This document shows positions 33,501 through 48,690 of a stretch of DNA of 64,000 bases, piece after piece; the stretch's first letter is position 1, and every line of letters starts with the position of its first letter. The notes beneath the pieces are model-generated. The model searched no databases and was not told the DNA's origin. It saw nothing but the letters and a program-made list of their open reading frames with translations. The position numbers and the translations under genes were made by a program. The DNA comes from Burhinus oedicnemus (lineage: Eukaryota > Chordata > Aves > Charadriiformes > Burhinidae): positions 2,966,587-3,030,586 of the forward strand of contig VFFE01007500.1 of assembly GCA_008921705.1 (NCBI GenBank). Reading direction: 5' to 3'.

Positions 33501-36500
33501 CGTGTATGTATACTAGTCATTTTTATATATAAGTACATTATATGGTTATCCATCCTTTGGATAAAAGGTATAAATAAGTAATGAACAGTGCCAGATAGCA
33601 CTGCCCATAAGAGTGCCTCATAGCTATTCCCATGACATTTATTAACTCTCCCTTTAATTTACTTCAGGGTTTTCTGGCTGTATCAGCTTACATCCATAAA
33701 TATCACTTAAAAGTCCAGTAAAATATTTAACCATGTAACTAAGGAACTAATGCAACTTAGTGTAAATGACATGGTCCAGAACCACCACCCTTCAGTCTCA
33801 CAGTTACAGATGCCCCAAAGCAGCATATTCTTTGAAAAGCAGAAAATCACATTTAACAGTTATATGTGTTTTTATCGTCCTAGCTAAATTAGGTCCCTAC
33901 TCTTTCAGCAATACTATGACCATTAGACCTCTCCATCAGAGGCAGGAACCTGAGGTTCTACGAGGCTCTGTGTACTGCAGATTTTCATGGCTGAATCTTT
34001 CAGGTTTGGGGCCATCTACTTCTCCAGGTCCCACCATAGAATCCGAGATCAGAGGCCTCAGAGTTGCCAGTTGTTCTATGATATGACCTGAAGATGAGAG
34101 ATGACATGTATCTTCCATCAATGGCATGATCTTAATTTAACCCTCACTCTGCAGCCAGCAGAGATATCAATCACTTGTAGGCAAGGAGACCTGGAAGCAC
34201 AAAGATGGAAATGAAAAAAAATTCCATTTCACAAATCAGAAGAAAAATCTCCTTCAGCTGGTGGTATGGCCCTCTGAGTCAGCTCTGGGCTTCTGAGAAG
34301 ACAAAATTGTTATGCTATTCTGAGGCTGAAGCCTTCTGGCTCTTGCTACACAAAAGGAATAAGCACAGTTTGGACAAAAAGGTGGAATGAAAAATCCTTG
34401 ATACCTGGCTTTCTTGATCCAGATACTACTAGAGGAAAAGGAGAAGAGAAATGGCAGCTATCATTTGTCCCAGCAGTCGGAGTACATACCAACTCTTAGT
34501 TTCTGGGGTTTTGCTGCCTCCAGCACTTTGTCTCCTGAGGCAGCCTTACCTGTTCCTAGAGCCAATTCTTAGGGTCTACCTACACTGCTAAATACAATGG
34601 GAAAAGGGGCACAGACCACCTGTGAGAGCATCCATGTGTCTAAAACCACACCTCTCCCAAAACGAGGTTGCCTTGTCCATCCTGTGCATTTACAACAGTC
34701 TCTGGACCATGCCTGGGGCCTCCCACACCCAAGCTGTACCTGGATACTGGGTGGAAGGGTGCCACGACACTAGCCAAAACCCTGCCCTGGAAGAACTGGA
34801 GAAACAATAGCGCAGTGGAAGATGTTTTAAAAAATTCAGGTATTGGAGACTTTGAGATACCATTTAGTGAGGAAATCCCTGCACCACAAGACTTAAAATC
34901 CAAATGTTGTATGGAAATCTGAGCTGAGACTGAGCAGAGGGAAGAGGGCAATGACACCAAGGGAAGTACAGAGCTGTGCCCAGTTGCTGAGGAGCACATT
35001 AGCAGACATTGTGCTGAGACTCTCTGGAGTTTGGAAACAGCTCAGATATTCGGAGAGCTCTGCTGTGTTGAGTGTAGTCTGCTATGGGTAGACCTGTGGG
35101 GACAAAAGGAGGAGAGCAAGAGGAAGATGCTAAGGAGGCCAAACCCTCATTTACCTTTTCCCCAGTGTCCTGGTCATATGAAGTACAGCCCTGAAGCTTC
35201 CCAGCAGCTCTTTCACCCCAGCTGCAGGGACCCACTTTGGCACTGCCAGGTTAGGAGCTTGTAGGAAGTTCTCTTACACTATGGTTTGACCTGTGAGTGA
35301 ACTTAAAACATTTGATGCCTCCATCCGATGACTGATCATAAGAGTTTGCCGAAGAGTGGGAAGAGAAGCATGCACATCTCCACTCGCTAGAGGAGGCAAA
35401 GAGTTCACACCTCCACTCAGCCTATTCAGAATCTGGTCTGGCCCATGAACTCAGAAATGGGAATCATCATAGACAGATGGATCAGCAGCCAGTTTTTCCA
35501 TAGAAAAAAAGTCATCGGGAAGCCAGCAAGCCAGAAGGGAGAAGTACCTAAGGGAAAAAACACTCCAGTGAATTAGCAACAGAGCTAGAAACTTATTCTA
35601 ACCATGTTCAACCTACCTAGAAACTGATTTACAGCCTTTCCACAATTACAGCACAGGGAGACACACAAAAAAACCCCCCAAACTGGTCTCTTCCAAGAGC
35701 CTTAGAAGAAACCCCTGTTCCAGGAAGGGGTGTGTAATGCGACACATGCACTTCAGGGCATCAGGTATCAGAAAAAGGCTGCACCACTGTGACTATTGCC
35801 ATTTAACCCTGCAGCAGAGACTTGGGTAAGTCTCGGATGTAACAGTACAGTATTTCTGTACTTTGAGCTAAAGTCTTAAACTGAAGTATGTGGGAGCTAG
35901 TATCTGCTGTGAACCGAAAAATGAGAGGATTACCTAGCTTTCCTAGTCAGGGATGCCATGACCTAGAAGTTGGACTGGGTAAAAGTGGTGCCAGCATTAC
36001 TGATACGGAGGTGATGTGACAGGCTGAGTCTCTGTGGCACTGAGGCCCAGCACAGTGCAGCCTTTGGTTTTCAGCCTGCACTAGAAATGAGAGATCTGGC
36101 AAGAAACAAACACACAGCTAAAATTAAAGACAAAGATAGGGAGATGGATAAGTAGTGTGGGGCTGCAAGAAATTTTGCTGGGTTTTGTGCAAGGCTTTAG
36201 TATGATGTGGTCATCTCTAGAGGGAAATGAGGCTAGGGCTTATGGCAGAGTGAGTGTAAGATACATCCTGGAGCACAAGGCATTTCTTTCAACTACCCCT
36301 TTCCTGGCTCATGCATGTCCCTGGAGCAGAGGTGGAGTTAGGGAAACAGAGGCTAAAAGATGTTGGATTTCATAAACGAGATGACTGAAGGAACCATGTG
36401 ATTTGGGTGTGATAATCTTTCCTCTCCTCTCCCTCCTACTCCCCCCCTCACTGCTGACTGTGCAGGGGGCCAGGGGCTGCAGCCCCAGCCCAAAACGGTT

Positions 36501-36615
36501 CCCTCCCTGCTCTCTCATGCTACAGAGCTGAATGCATTTCTTTAAGACCATGCCCTCTCTCCCTGATGCATGCTGGTGGACCATGTGCTGACCCTCTGCA
36601 GAACCAGGTGAGCCC
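30524..36615. other. Intergenic region between ABCC9 and KCNJ8
   Basis: 6 kb without a recognisable gene. It includes a short (TG)n at about 31375-31387 and an unassigned 103-codon minus-strand frame at 31812-32123, listed under findings. Confidence 0.65.
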
Positions 36616-37294
36616 TGTTATGGTCGGAAGAACCCATAACAATTTATTGTCGTTTAGACAATTATTCTACCACCCAATGACCCCGCCCCACCCAGGAAGG
36701 GGAATTGGGAAAAACAAGAAAACCGAAGTGTTGAAATATAAACAGATTTAATAGAATAAGACTAGATAATTAATATTAACAATACTAAAGAACCAATATT
36801 GATCCCAATACCAATATAAAATAACCAGAGATTATACTCAGCCCATTCTATCAGTAGGAAGCTGTGCGCTCCCAGCAGTGAACAGCAAATGTTGGACGCT
36901 GCAAGCGCTACCACTTTGGGAGGAAGGGAAGGCCTCAGGCATCCAGCACTGAGGCAGGAAGTTCTCAGGATCACAGCCATTAACGGAGAGAAAGCACTTC
37001 ACAGCAAACTTTCTAATTTGTATTGAATGTGACATTCATGGCATGAAATAATCCTGTTGGCCAGCTTGGGTCAAGGGCTCAGGTCTCGCTCCTCCTCATC
37101 CCTGCACCTGGTGAGCTTGAAAACACTGAGAGCTTGAAACCCACGCACCATAGCTGGCTATAAAGTAAATACTTTCACAAATTCACACACTAGAGTCTTC
37201 TAAAAGCGCAGTTTTCCCAAGCATTAGAAGAGACCTTACTGAAAAGTAAAATTACTGAAAGAGAAATTAATCCTGTGTCGCTCAACCCGGGACA
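36616..37294 (-). mobile_element. Solo LTR of an avian endogenous retrovirus
   Basis: A 679-bp block in minus orientation. Read on the minus strand it starts TGTCCCGGGTTGAGCG and ends GACCATAACA, so it has TG...CA ends. It contains the phrase TGACCCAAGCTGGCCAACAG followed by ATTATTTCATGCC, which I recognise from common bird ERV LTRs, and a poly(A) hexamer (plus-strand TTTATT at 36643-36648) near its 3' end. GCCC flanks both sides (36612-36615 and 37295-37298), a likely 4-5 bp target-site duplication. No internal gag, pol or env sequence adjoins it, so it is a solo LTR left by recombination. The ERV class is uncertain. Confidence 0.82.
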
Positions 37295-40200
37295 GCCCTC
37301 AAAAGACGGCAGCACTTCTTAGAAGAGGCCACGGGAGCCAGCGGGGCCAGAGGAGTGCGTGTTGCATTGCAAGCAGCCTCAGGGACCCAGCTCCGGGCAG
37401 GTTTGGCTGGAGTATCACTGCCCACCAAAGCCCATGGAGCCAGCTGCGAGCAAAAGTAGTCTGAAGTCAGCCTAACGCTGTTCAATCTATAGCAAGCTCA
37501 GAGCCTCCTTGAGGAGCTAAGGACATGCTCCAGGGGATATAGCTGCTGCCAGTTAAGATAGTTCACCCAAGATGGTGTGGCTCCCTCTTTCTTCCCCGTG
37601 CTATGCAGGGAGCAGATACAAAGGCAGGGGATACCTTTTCCATGGCCAGCAGTGCTGTGTAAGCCAAGCCAGCCCATCATCGGCTCACTGAACTGCAGAA
37701 CCTAAACCACAAGGTATCACCCCATCTGCTACCTGGTGACTACATGCAGGGAGCTGGAAAATACTAAACTCCTGGTGATAAATGCACCAGACCCCATTTG
37801 TCGGTACTGAAAGTACCATAACAGAGGTTTACAGAACTGCCAACATATTGCTAGCTTTGCTGCACCCCGTAGCCTGACACACAGAGCGAAGTCAGAGTAC
37901 CAGATTTCGTCAAACAAGGCAGATGTATCACTTCCAAACCAGATAGTTTTAATGGGAAACAATCCCTCTGCCAGCAAACCCACAGAACATCTACAGACTT
38001 CACTATGCAACTTAGTAATATTGGACGAGGGGCACTAGCTACATGCATTTTGATGATAAAGACTATTTTTGTCCTGCTGCTCTTGCATGAAACACTAAAA
38101 AAAAAAAGTTGGTTCAGGGTAACAGACGCCCTTAGTTTGCAGTTTCTGCTCTTTCATGTTTGATGGATCTACTGCCAGTTCAGCTGGGGAAGAGTTCATC
38201 CACGCTATCCGAATATGGCTTATCAGCTTTGTGTCTTTGTGGAAGCCTCGTGCTGAGTGTATGACATCTCTGGACGCCTGCAAAGTCATCCTATCTCTAA
38301 GCTAAGATTAGAATTTCAAACAAAACATATTACGAAGCAGGATTTTCTGAAAGGGCTGGACACAGTTATAATGTGGAAATTTCAGATTCATGTCTAAGCA
38401 CATTATTTAATCCTCTTTTAGATAGGCATAATTGTAAAGTGATATTTACCGTAATATCAGTAACTCTTATGGGTGGAGGGGAAATGAAATAGCAAGAAGG
38501 GAGATGCATAATGGGCTGTAATAAAACTGGACCCAAACCTGCCGTCAATTCTGATCATTTTTTGCCTGAAAAGGCTGTGTTCACAGCACTCAGACACTGT
38601 GTTCCTTACAAAAAGGGTTAGGAGACATTTTGGGAGATTTTCCCAGCTATTACTTAAATCTCAGACTTAAACGTGCATGTGGCAACCACGCAAGTATTTA
38701 AAAGGGCAAAGGGGAACATTTTTATTTGCTGTCACTCTCCAGAGCATATTCATACACTGTAACTTGGGGCAGCGGATGCTGTGCTCAAAATCATGTCTCA
38801 TAATGTTTAACCAGGAAGAAGGAATAGTTCTGGTGCTCCTGATCTTCACATCCCGGCAGTCGGGGCCCAACAGGCTTCCTTGAAGCTGAGCTTAAGTGCA
38901 AGAGAGGAGGAAGGCATCCCCTCCTGGGAGGGGGAAGCTCGCTCAGTATCAAACAGACAGAGATGGGAGGACGGGATTTTATGAGCGCTTTTCTCCCAAT
39001 GTATAATGATGGGGAAAACGATCAATAACTTTGGTTTAGTCACGCTGGCGTCATGCCAAGACTCTTTGTGCGTGTTTGGTGGGACCCCTTCCTACCTCAG
39101 CTACAAAAAATCCAGCCTCTGCGTGGTGTCCAATAAAGGGGGAGGGGAGGAGGGGGGGAACCTCCAGCAAGTTAGTGGGGAACGAGTGGGGCTGAGAGGT
39201 CGTAGGGGTCTGACAGTACCACCACTGCCAGCAGTTGCTGTTCCACCTGACCAGCTTGAGGAAGGTCCTTCCTTGCTCCCACCCGCCCTCAAAGATGATT
39301 TTGATCCATTTTGTCAAACTAGCTGCTAATCCACACACTGATTTTGTGCCATACAGTCCCACTCACCACCAGAAGGGATGGGGCGAGGAGCACCCCAGCA
39401 GCAGCTCCTGTTCCCTCGCACCCCAGCAGGGCTGAGGGGCCTTGGCAGAGCGAGACGGGGCTGAGGCTGAATGCAACCACAGTGGTGGGTTACGCTCTAA
39501 TGTGGCAAGTAAATAAAAGTGACATTTCTTGGTGTCTCTGTGTCCCTGTTTATAAAGCCACTGATTTCAATAACTTCAGAGGAAACTGTGCAATTGGGCA
39601 TGTGACATGAGTAAATTTGTGTCAGAAGCAAAGTAATACAATTCAAGGATCTTATGAAAAAGGTGGAGGGTTTCCATGCAGTCCCCAGACAGGTCTTTAT
39701 TTTTTGAGATGCAGCTAGCAGCCATGCTGGGGAACATCAATCTTCTTTCTAGCCCTAGCATGGAACAAATACTTCATAGGAGCTAAAAGGGAGAAAGGAG
39801 AAGGAAAAGGATGAGGAAAAGGATAAAAGGAAAAGGAAAAAAGGAAAAGGGAACAGATGATTTTTTTTTTCACGTGTATTAAATCAGTTATTTCCAATAG
39901 TTACATCCAAGTGAGATGCACTTTTGGAGGCTGCATCAAACCCCCAAGACCTCTGCCACCCCATTTGTGGTAACATCCCAAATTCTCCAAGCCCAGCCCA
40001 TGAAATGCTATAGGTGGCACCAATGATGCTGATCCTGCAGAAATAAAGTCCATAGACTTTATGGATGTGTACTTAGAGTCTGGTTAGCATCTAAAGGTAA
40101 TTGGTTTAGATCCTGATTTTTCAGACTGGAGCTGGTCATCTGCCTAAAGTTAATTTCATGCACAAATGTTTAGCTAATTGCCTAATATGACTGGGGCTTT

Positions 40201-41130
40201 AAGTCTGTCTCTTTTCTGACTACTGGATATCTGGTAGTAGAAATGGACAGTGCTAGAAAAGTTTCCAGGAATCACGCATCTATTTAAAGTTGAGCATGTG
40301 CATGTGTTCAACAGGGTGGATATCTTCAAGCTAAGGATTACACTGCCTGTCAAATGCACCTTCTCAATTTTTCCAAGCCTGAATACACTTAAAACCTTCC
40401 TGATCGCAGCAGGCCTGTCAAGCATTTCTTTCTTTCTCTAATTTACAGAGAGAAGATATTTTGTTCTGTATAAATTTTATACCATATAGGTCATTCACTT
40501 GAGTGATACACAGAACAGTTTAGAAACGCCAGTAGTGTACACACACACATTCCTTGGACATGGGGGAGTTAATCTGACAGAATGAAATCTCTGCACTTTG
40601 CTTCATTAAAATCTAAATTTAGATCTTTTCATAAAGTTGATGTACTGTTTATTCTTCCTACTACAAACCCTAAGACTTCGGAAAAAAAGCTGCAATTTCC
40701 AAGAATGCAAGTTTCCATTAAACACAAGAGCCAAAACTGTAAACCTCGACCTGTGGGAAAAAGGAATGAACTTCTGTGATTTCAGTGTTTGTTTTTTGCC
40801 ATCGTGCGTAATTCCTCCTATACCCATCCCATATACAAATACCCATCTGCCAATGCCCGTTACACCAGCTGAACACTATAACGGGCCCGACTCTGTGCCC
40901 GACAAGAGTCGTGAACCATAAAAAGGAATGTCGCTTTTCTATTTTTCTTCGCAGAAACAGGTAATGAAGTTTGTCAAAAGCAGCAAAGGCCACGAGATTC
41001 TGGCTTTGGTCCTCCAAACACTTACGCACATGCTTCGCTTTCTGCCTGCAAGCTGTCTCAGCGAGATTCGAGGTGAGATAAAGTTAAAAAAGGCACAACT
41101 CTCGGTTTACCAGAGGAAGCAAGCAAGCGT
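37295..41130. other. Intergenic region upstream of KCNJ8
   Basis: 3.8 kb with no gene recognised. It includes a G-run-rich patch (39138-39158), a locally GC-richer stretch at about 39050-39480 and a purine-rich simple repeat (39787-39852). Cis-regulatory elements for KCNJ8 could be here, but none can be named from sequence. Confidence 0.6.
39787..39852. repeat. Purine-rich (GGAAAA)-type low-complexity repeat
   Basis: About 66 bp made almost only of A and G in variants of GGAAAA/GGAGAA units. Confidence 0.9.
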
Positions 41131-41680
41131 GCCGCTGCCCTGCCGCAGCCGGGGCTTGGCTTTGCGTACCCAGACAGCACCGAAAAGGCACAAGCAGCCA
41201 GCGCAGGCACCTCGCTCCTCCGCTAAATTTGCTGGAACCAGCCTAAAACGCCCCACCAGCCCATCTGCCGCCCAGGTACCGCTCCGCGCAAGGAAGCGCC
41301 TGCGTGTCCGTCCGTGCCCCGCACCGTTCCCACGGGCTGCCCTCCCCGCCGCTCCCCGCCGCTCCCCGCCGCTCAGCCCAACCCCAGCCCGGCGCTGCGG
41401 GGGCAGAACCGGCCGGGTCCCCCCCGCTCCGCTCCGCTGCGTTCCGCTCCGCTCCGCCCCGCTGCGCCCCGCCCGGCCCGGCTCGGCCGCGTCCCGCCCC
41501 GCCGCGCTGCCGTAAGTGGCGGCGGGGCGCCGGCCGGTTGAGCCCCGTGCTTGTGGCTTGGGAAGGGGGGTCCCTGCGAAGCGGCGGGGGGTCAGGCAGC
41601 CCCTGCCCTCCCCTCCCCCGGTGGGACGGGCCAGCCGGCGGGGAGCTGCGGGGAGCCGGGCTTTCTGTAGGTTTGTTCTG
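41130..41680 (+). promoter_or_regulatory. KCNJ8: CpG-island promoter of KCNJ8
   Basis: The only strongly GC- and CpG-rich block in the window. It includes tandem CCGCTCCC-type 10-mers (41343-41373) and CTCCG-type 5-mers (about 41425-41475). It sits just before the KCNJ8 coding exons, as expected of a TATA-less CpG-island promoter and first exon. The GC skew gives long open frames on both strands that I reject as genes. The transcription start cannot be fixed. Confidence 0.8.
41300..41511 (+). other. KCNJ8: Predicted non-coding KCNJ8 exon 1 (5' end unknown)
   Basis: A perfect donor, ctgcc then gtaagtgg, lies at 41512 inside the CpG island. It would splice to acceptor ctttttgcag (42316-42325) ahead of the start codon, matching the mammalian gene, where the first exon is untranslated. 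The 5' boundary given is a guess. Confidence 0.6.
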
Positions 41681-42325
41681 TCACCCGTCTGGGGACAAAG
41701 TTTGGGAATAAAGGGAGGGTTTCCCCGCCTCATCCCGGAAAGGAAGGAGAGCTGCGAAGGGGAAATGCGACCGCCTGCTCCGTGGAGTCCCGTTTCCTGC
41801 CTCCCGCGCTTCCAGCTCAGCTGCTTCTTGTGATGCTTGCGGGGGACCGGGCAGGAGCTTTCGGCAGGGCTCCTGCCTGCGCTGCGGGGCTGTAGCCCTA
41901 AGAAATGAGTCTCCACGGTCTCTCTGCACACTAGCCTTGGTTCAAACCAGAGAAATCTGATTCTTCGAGTCCTGAAGGATGCGAATAACTTAGTGCTCTG
42001 TGTTGCGGTACCCACCTGGGCACGGCTACCTCCTGGAGAAGCAGCCTGAGGAACCGACCTGTCGTACGTCATGTTGCTTTACATCGTTTTCAAGACTGTT
42101 CTGCAGCCTCCCTTCCTGCAAAGAGCGTCAAAATAGCACCTTCCGTTTCTGTTGCGAGCTGATGCCACTTGGTCATATAAAAATGACGGTCTGAAAGAGG
42201 GAGGGCACCGTAGAATAAGTAGTCACACAGTGACAATGTAATGGTTGTTGGTGCAGGGGTACCTAATCAGGGCTTCTTGCTGTAGCGCACAGGTGCCAAT
42301 CTGACCAGGTTCTCTCTTTTTGCAG

Positions 42326-42407
42326 GGTAGAGTGAGCCCTGCGGAGATGCGCTAGAGGGACCACCCCCCGTTTCACATCTCGCTAAGTGGACTATGGTGG
42401 CAGGAAG
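42326..42407 (+). other. KCNJ8: KCNJ8 5' UTR of exon 2, with upstream start codons
   Basis: This segment runs from the acceptor to the Kir6.1 ATG. It contains a minimal upstream ORF, ATG CGC TAG, at 42347-42355, and an out-of-frame ATG at 42394 (A at -3, G at +4) opening a 71-codon frame that overlaps the Kir6.1 start. In the Kir6.1 frame a TAA at 42384-42386 precedes the coding region, which fixes the start at 42408. Confidence 0.75.
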
Positions 42408-42772
42408 ATGTTGGCTCGGAAAAGTATTATCCCTGAAGAGTATGTGTTGGCACGCATCGCTGCCGAGAACCTGCGCAAGCCGCGCATCCGAGACCGGCCA
42501 CGCAAAGCCCGCTTCATCGCCAAGAACGGGGCATGTAACCTGGCTCACAAGAACATCCGTGAGCAGGGGCGATTCCTGCAAGACATTTTCACCACCTTGG
42601 TGGACCTGAAGTGGCGTCACACACTGGTCATCTTCACTATGTCCTTCCTGTGCAGCTGGCTGCTCTTCGCCATGATGTGGTGGCTGGTGGCTTTTGCCCA
42701 CGGCGACATGGACCCAAGCACAGAAAGCACTGCAAACAGCACAAAGTGGACACCATGCGTGACATGCGTCAG
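42408..42772 (+). CDS. KCNJ8: KCNJ8 coding exon 2: Kir6.1 N-terminus, M1 and turret
   Basis: Kir6.1 is the inward-rectifier pore subunit of KATP channels; four copies assemble with four SUR subunits. This exon gives residues 1-121 and two bases of Arg122. It encodes [20 protein letters not shown], nearly identical to mammalian Kir6.1, then the slide-helix region ([20 protein letters not shown]) and M1 (about 71-96). The extracellular turret (about 99-122) reads [19 protein letters not shown] and VTCVR. It contains an NST sequon at Asn110, the conserved Cys117 and an additional Cys120, and it differs from mammals. The donor is gtaaag at 42773. ATG 42408 is used because TAA precedes it in frame. 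Confidence 0.97.
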
Positions 42773-47394
<4,622 letters not shown>

Positions 47395-48690
47395 TACACA
47401 GCTCTGTGTGAGGCTGGTGGGCTTCGGAAGGAGAAGGCACCTGTGGTGTTTCGTTTAAGTGTTCTTTTACTTAAGAAAAAGAGAACACGATGCAGAAAAG
47501 AACCGTGCAAGAACTATTTATTCTATTACTTACTGAAAGCACCACCTAATGGCATTAGGAAACACTTTAGCACTTAGTGTATGAATTAATAAAAAATGGC
47601 ACGTACACTAAAGAAAACACAGTTCACTCATGTAATATAATGTGTATTTATACTTCTTTTAATGGCATGCTCATTTTTTTAATCGTGTTTTTCCTATCAA
47701 GGGTCTTTTTCTTATCGTTTTCTACTGGCTGTCACAAAATGTGGGTTTTTTCTATGTAAGTGGGTTACCCACCTGCAGGCAGAAGTGAGTGCTTTTTCAA
47801 AACTGTTGCAGACAGCAGCTCCTACAGATTTTGTGTGGGATATTTGGATATTGATCTTTTGGGGATGAATTCCTTGTACTCTTGAAAGGAGTAGCTAAAT
47901 TCCTCAGTGATTTCACTGGAGAAGAGCCAGGATTTTACCTTCAGTTTTCCAGATCTTTTCTTTCCATTGGTTTATGGCAAAGGCATTTTAAGAGCAAATT
48001 CAGGTCAGCTGAAGTGACCTGACCATCCTACAGGAAAACTGGTGCCGCTCTGGGCAGCACCGGCAGAAGAACCAACGAAACGGCACGGCCTCTTGCAGAG
48101 CACTGCTCTTCTTCTCAGGGTGAGATACTCCGCTGCGGGACAGCACGCGTCTGTAACACAGCTGGAGCCCTAGCTGAGAAACTCAAGTCCTCCCAGCTGC
48201 CACCTGAGCATCCATTTGACTGAAATTATTCGAGTTGAAAAAAGCACATGCCTCTTTAACATCCTCTTCATATTGGTGGAAGACCAAATCCTGGTTTGTT
48301 TTACAGATTCATACACTGAAGGCAACAAGTGTACTTCCTTCGCTTACAGTATTTTTTTGTAGGATTAAGTCTGTTTGCTTCAGCAGAAGGTTACATTTTG
48401 CCAGTGGGAATTCATGAATAGGAATGAGAAGGAACCATGCCAATAATATTAAAGATAGTGTTTTCAAAACTATGTGAATAATTTTCGGGGGGACTTGGGC
48501 ACCACTGCTGAATTACTGTTTTTCAGCAGTGTCTCACCTGTGTTTTTATATGACATGGCACTGAGAATTGGTAAGCAGCTTTCCTCTTCAAATTAAAATG
48601 GGTGTTTGGTATCTAGATCCTTCCCAAAAATGTCATCACAAGAACATTTTCTACAAGAATAAATAAATGTATGACAGCTAATTGTATCAC
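47395..48690 (+). promoter_or_regulatory. KCNJ8: KCNJ8 3' UTR with candidate poly(A) signals
   Basis: AATAAA occurs at 47588-47593 (3' UTR about 0.2 kb) and as an overlapping pair at 48658-48667 (about 1.3 kb). Others at 49055-49060 and 49357-49362 could give longer forms. Usage cannot be determined here. Confidence 0.55.

Noticed and set aside
40928..41515. 195-codon plus-strand open frame running into the CpG island
   Set aside because: Composition is a by-product of CCGCT-type repeats. It ends at the predicted donor region and has no similarity I recognise.
41107..42072. 321-codon open frame on the minus strand over the KCNJ8 CpG island
   Set aside because: Low-complexity Arg/Ala/Gly/Pro composition follows from GC-rich repeats with few stop codons. 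No domain or splice support.
42387..42407. Possible seven-codon N-terminal extension of Kir6.1
   Set aside because: It would start at GTG immediately after an in-frame TAA. The ATG at 42408 matches the known Kir6.1 N-terminus.
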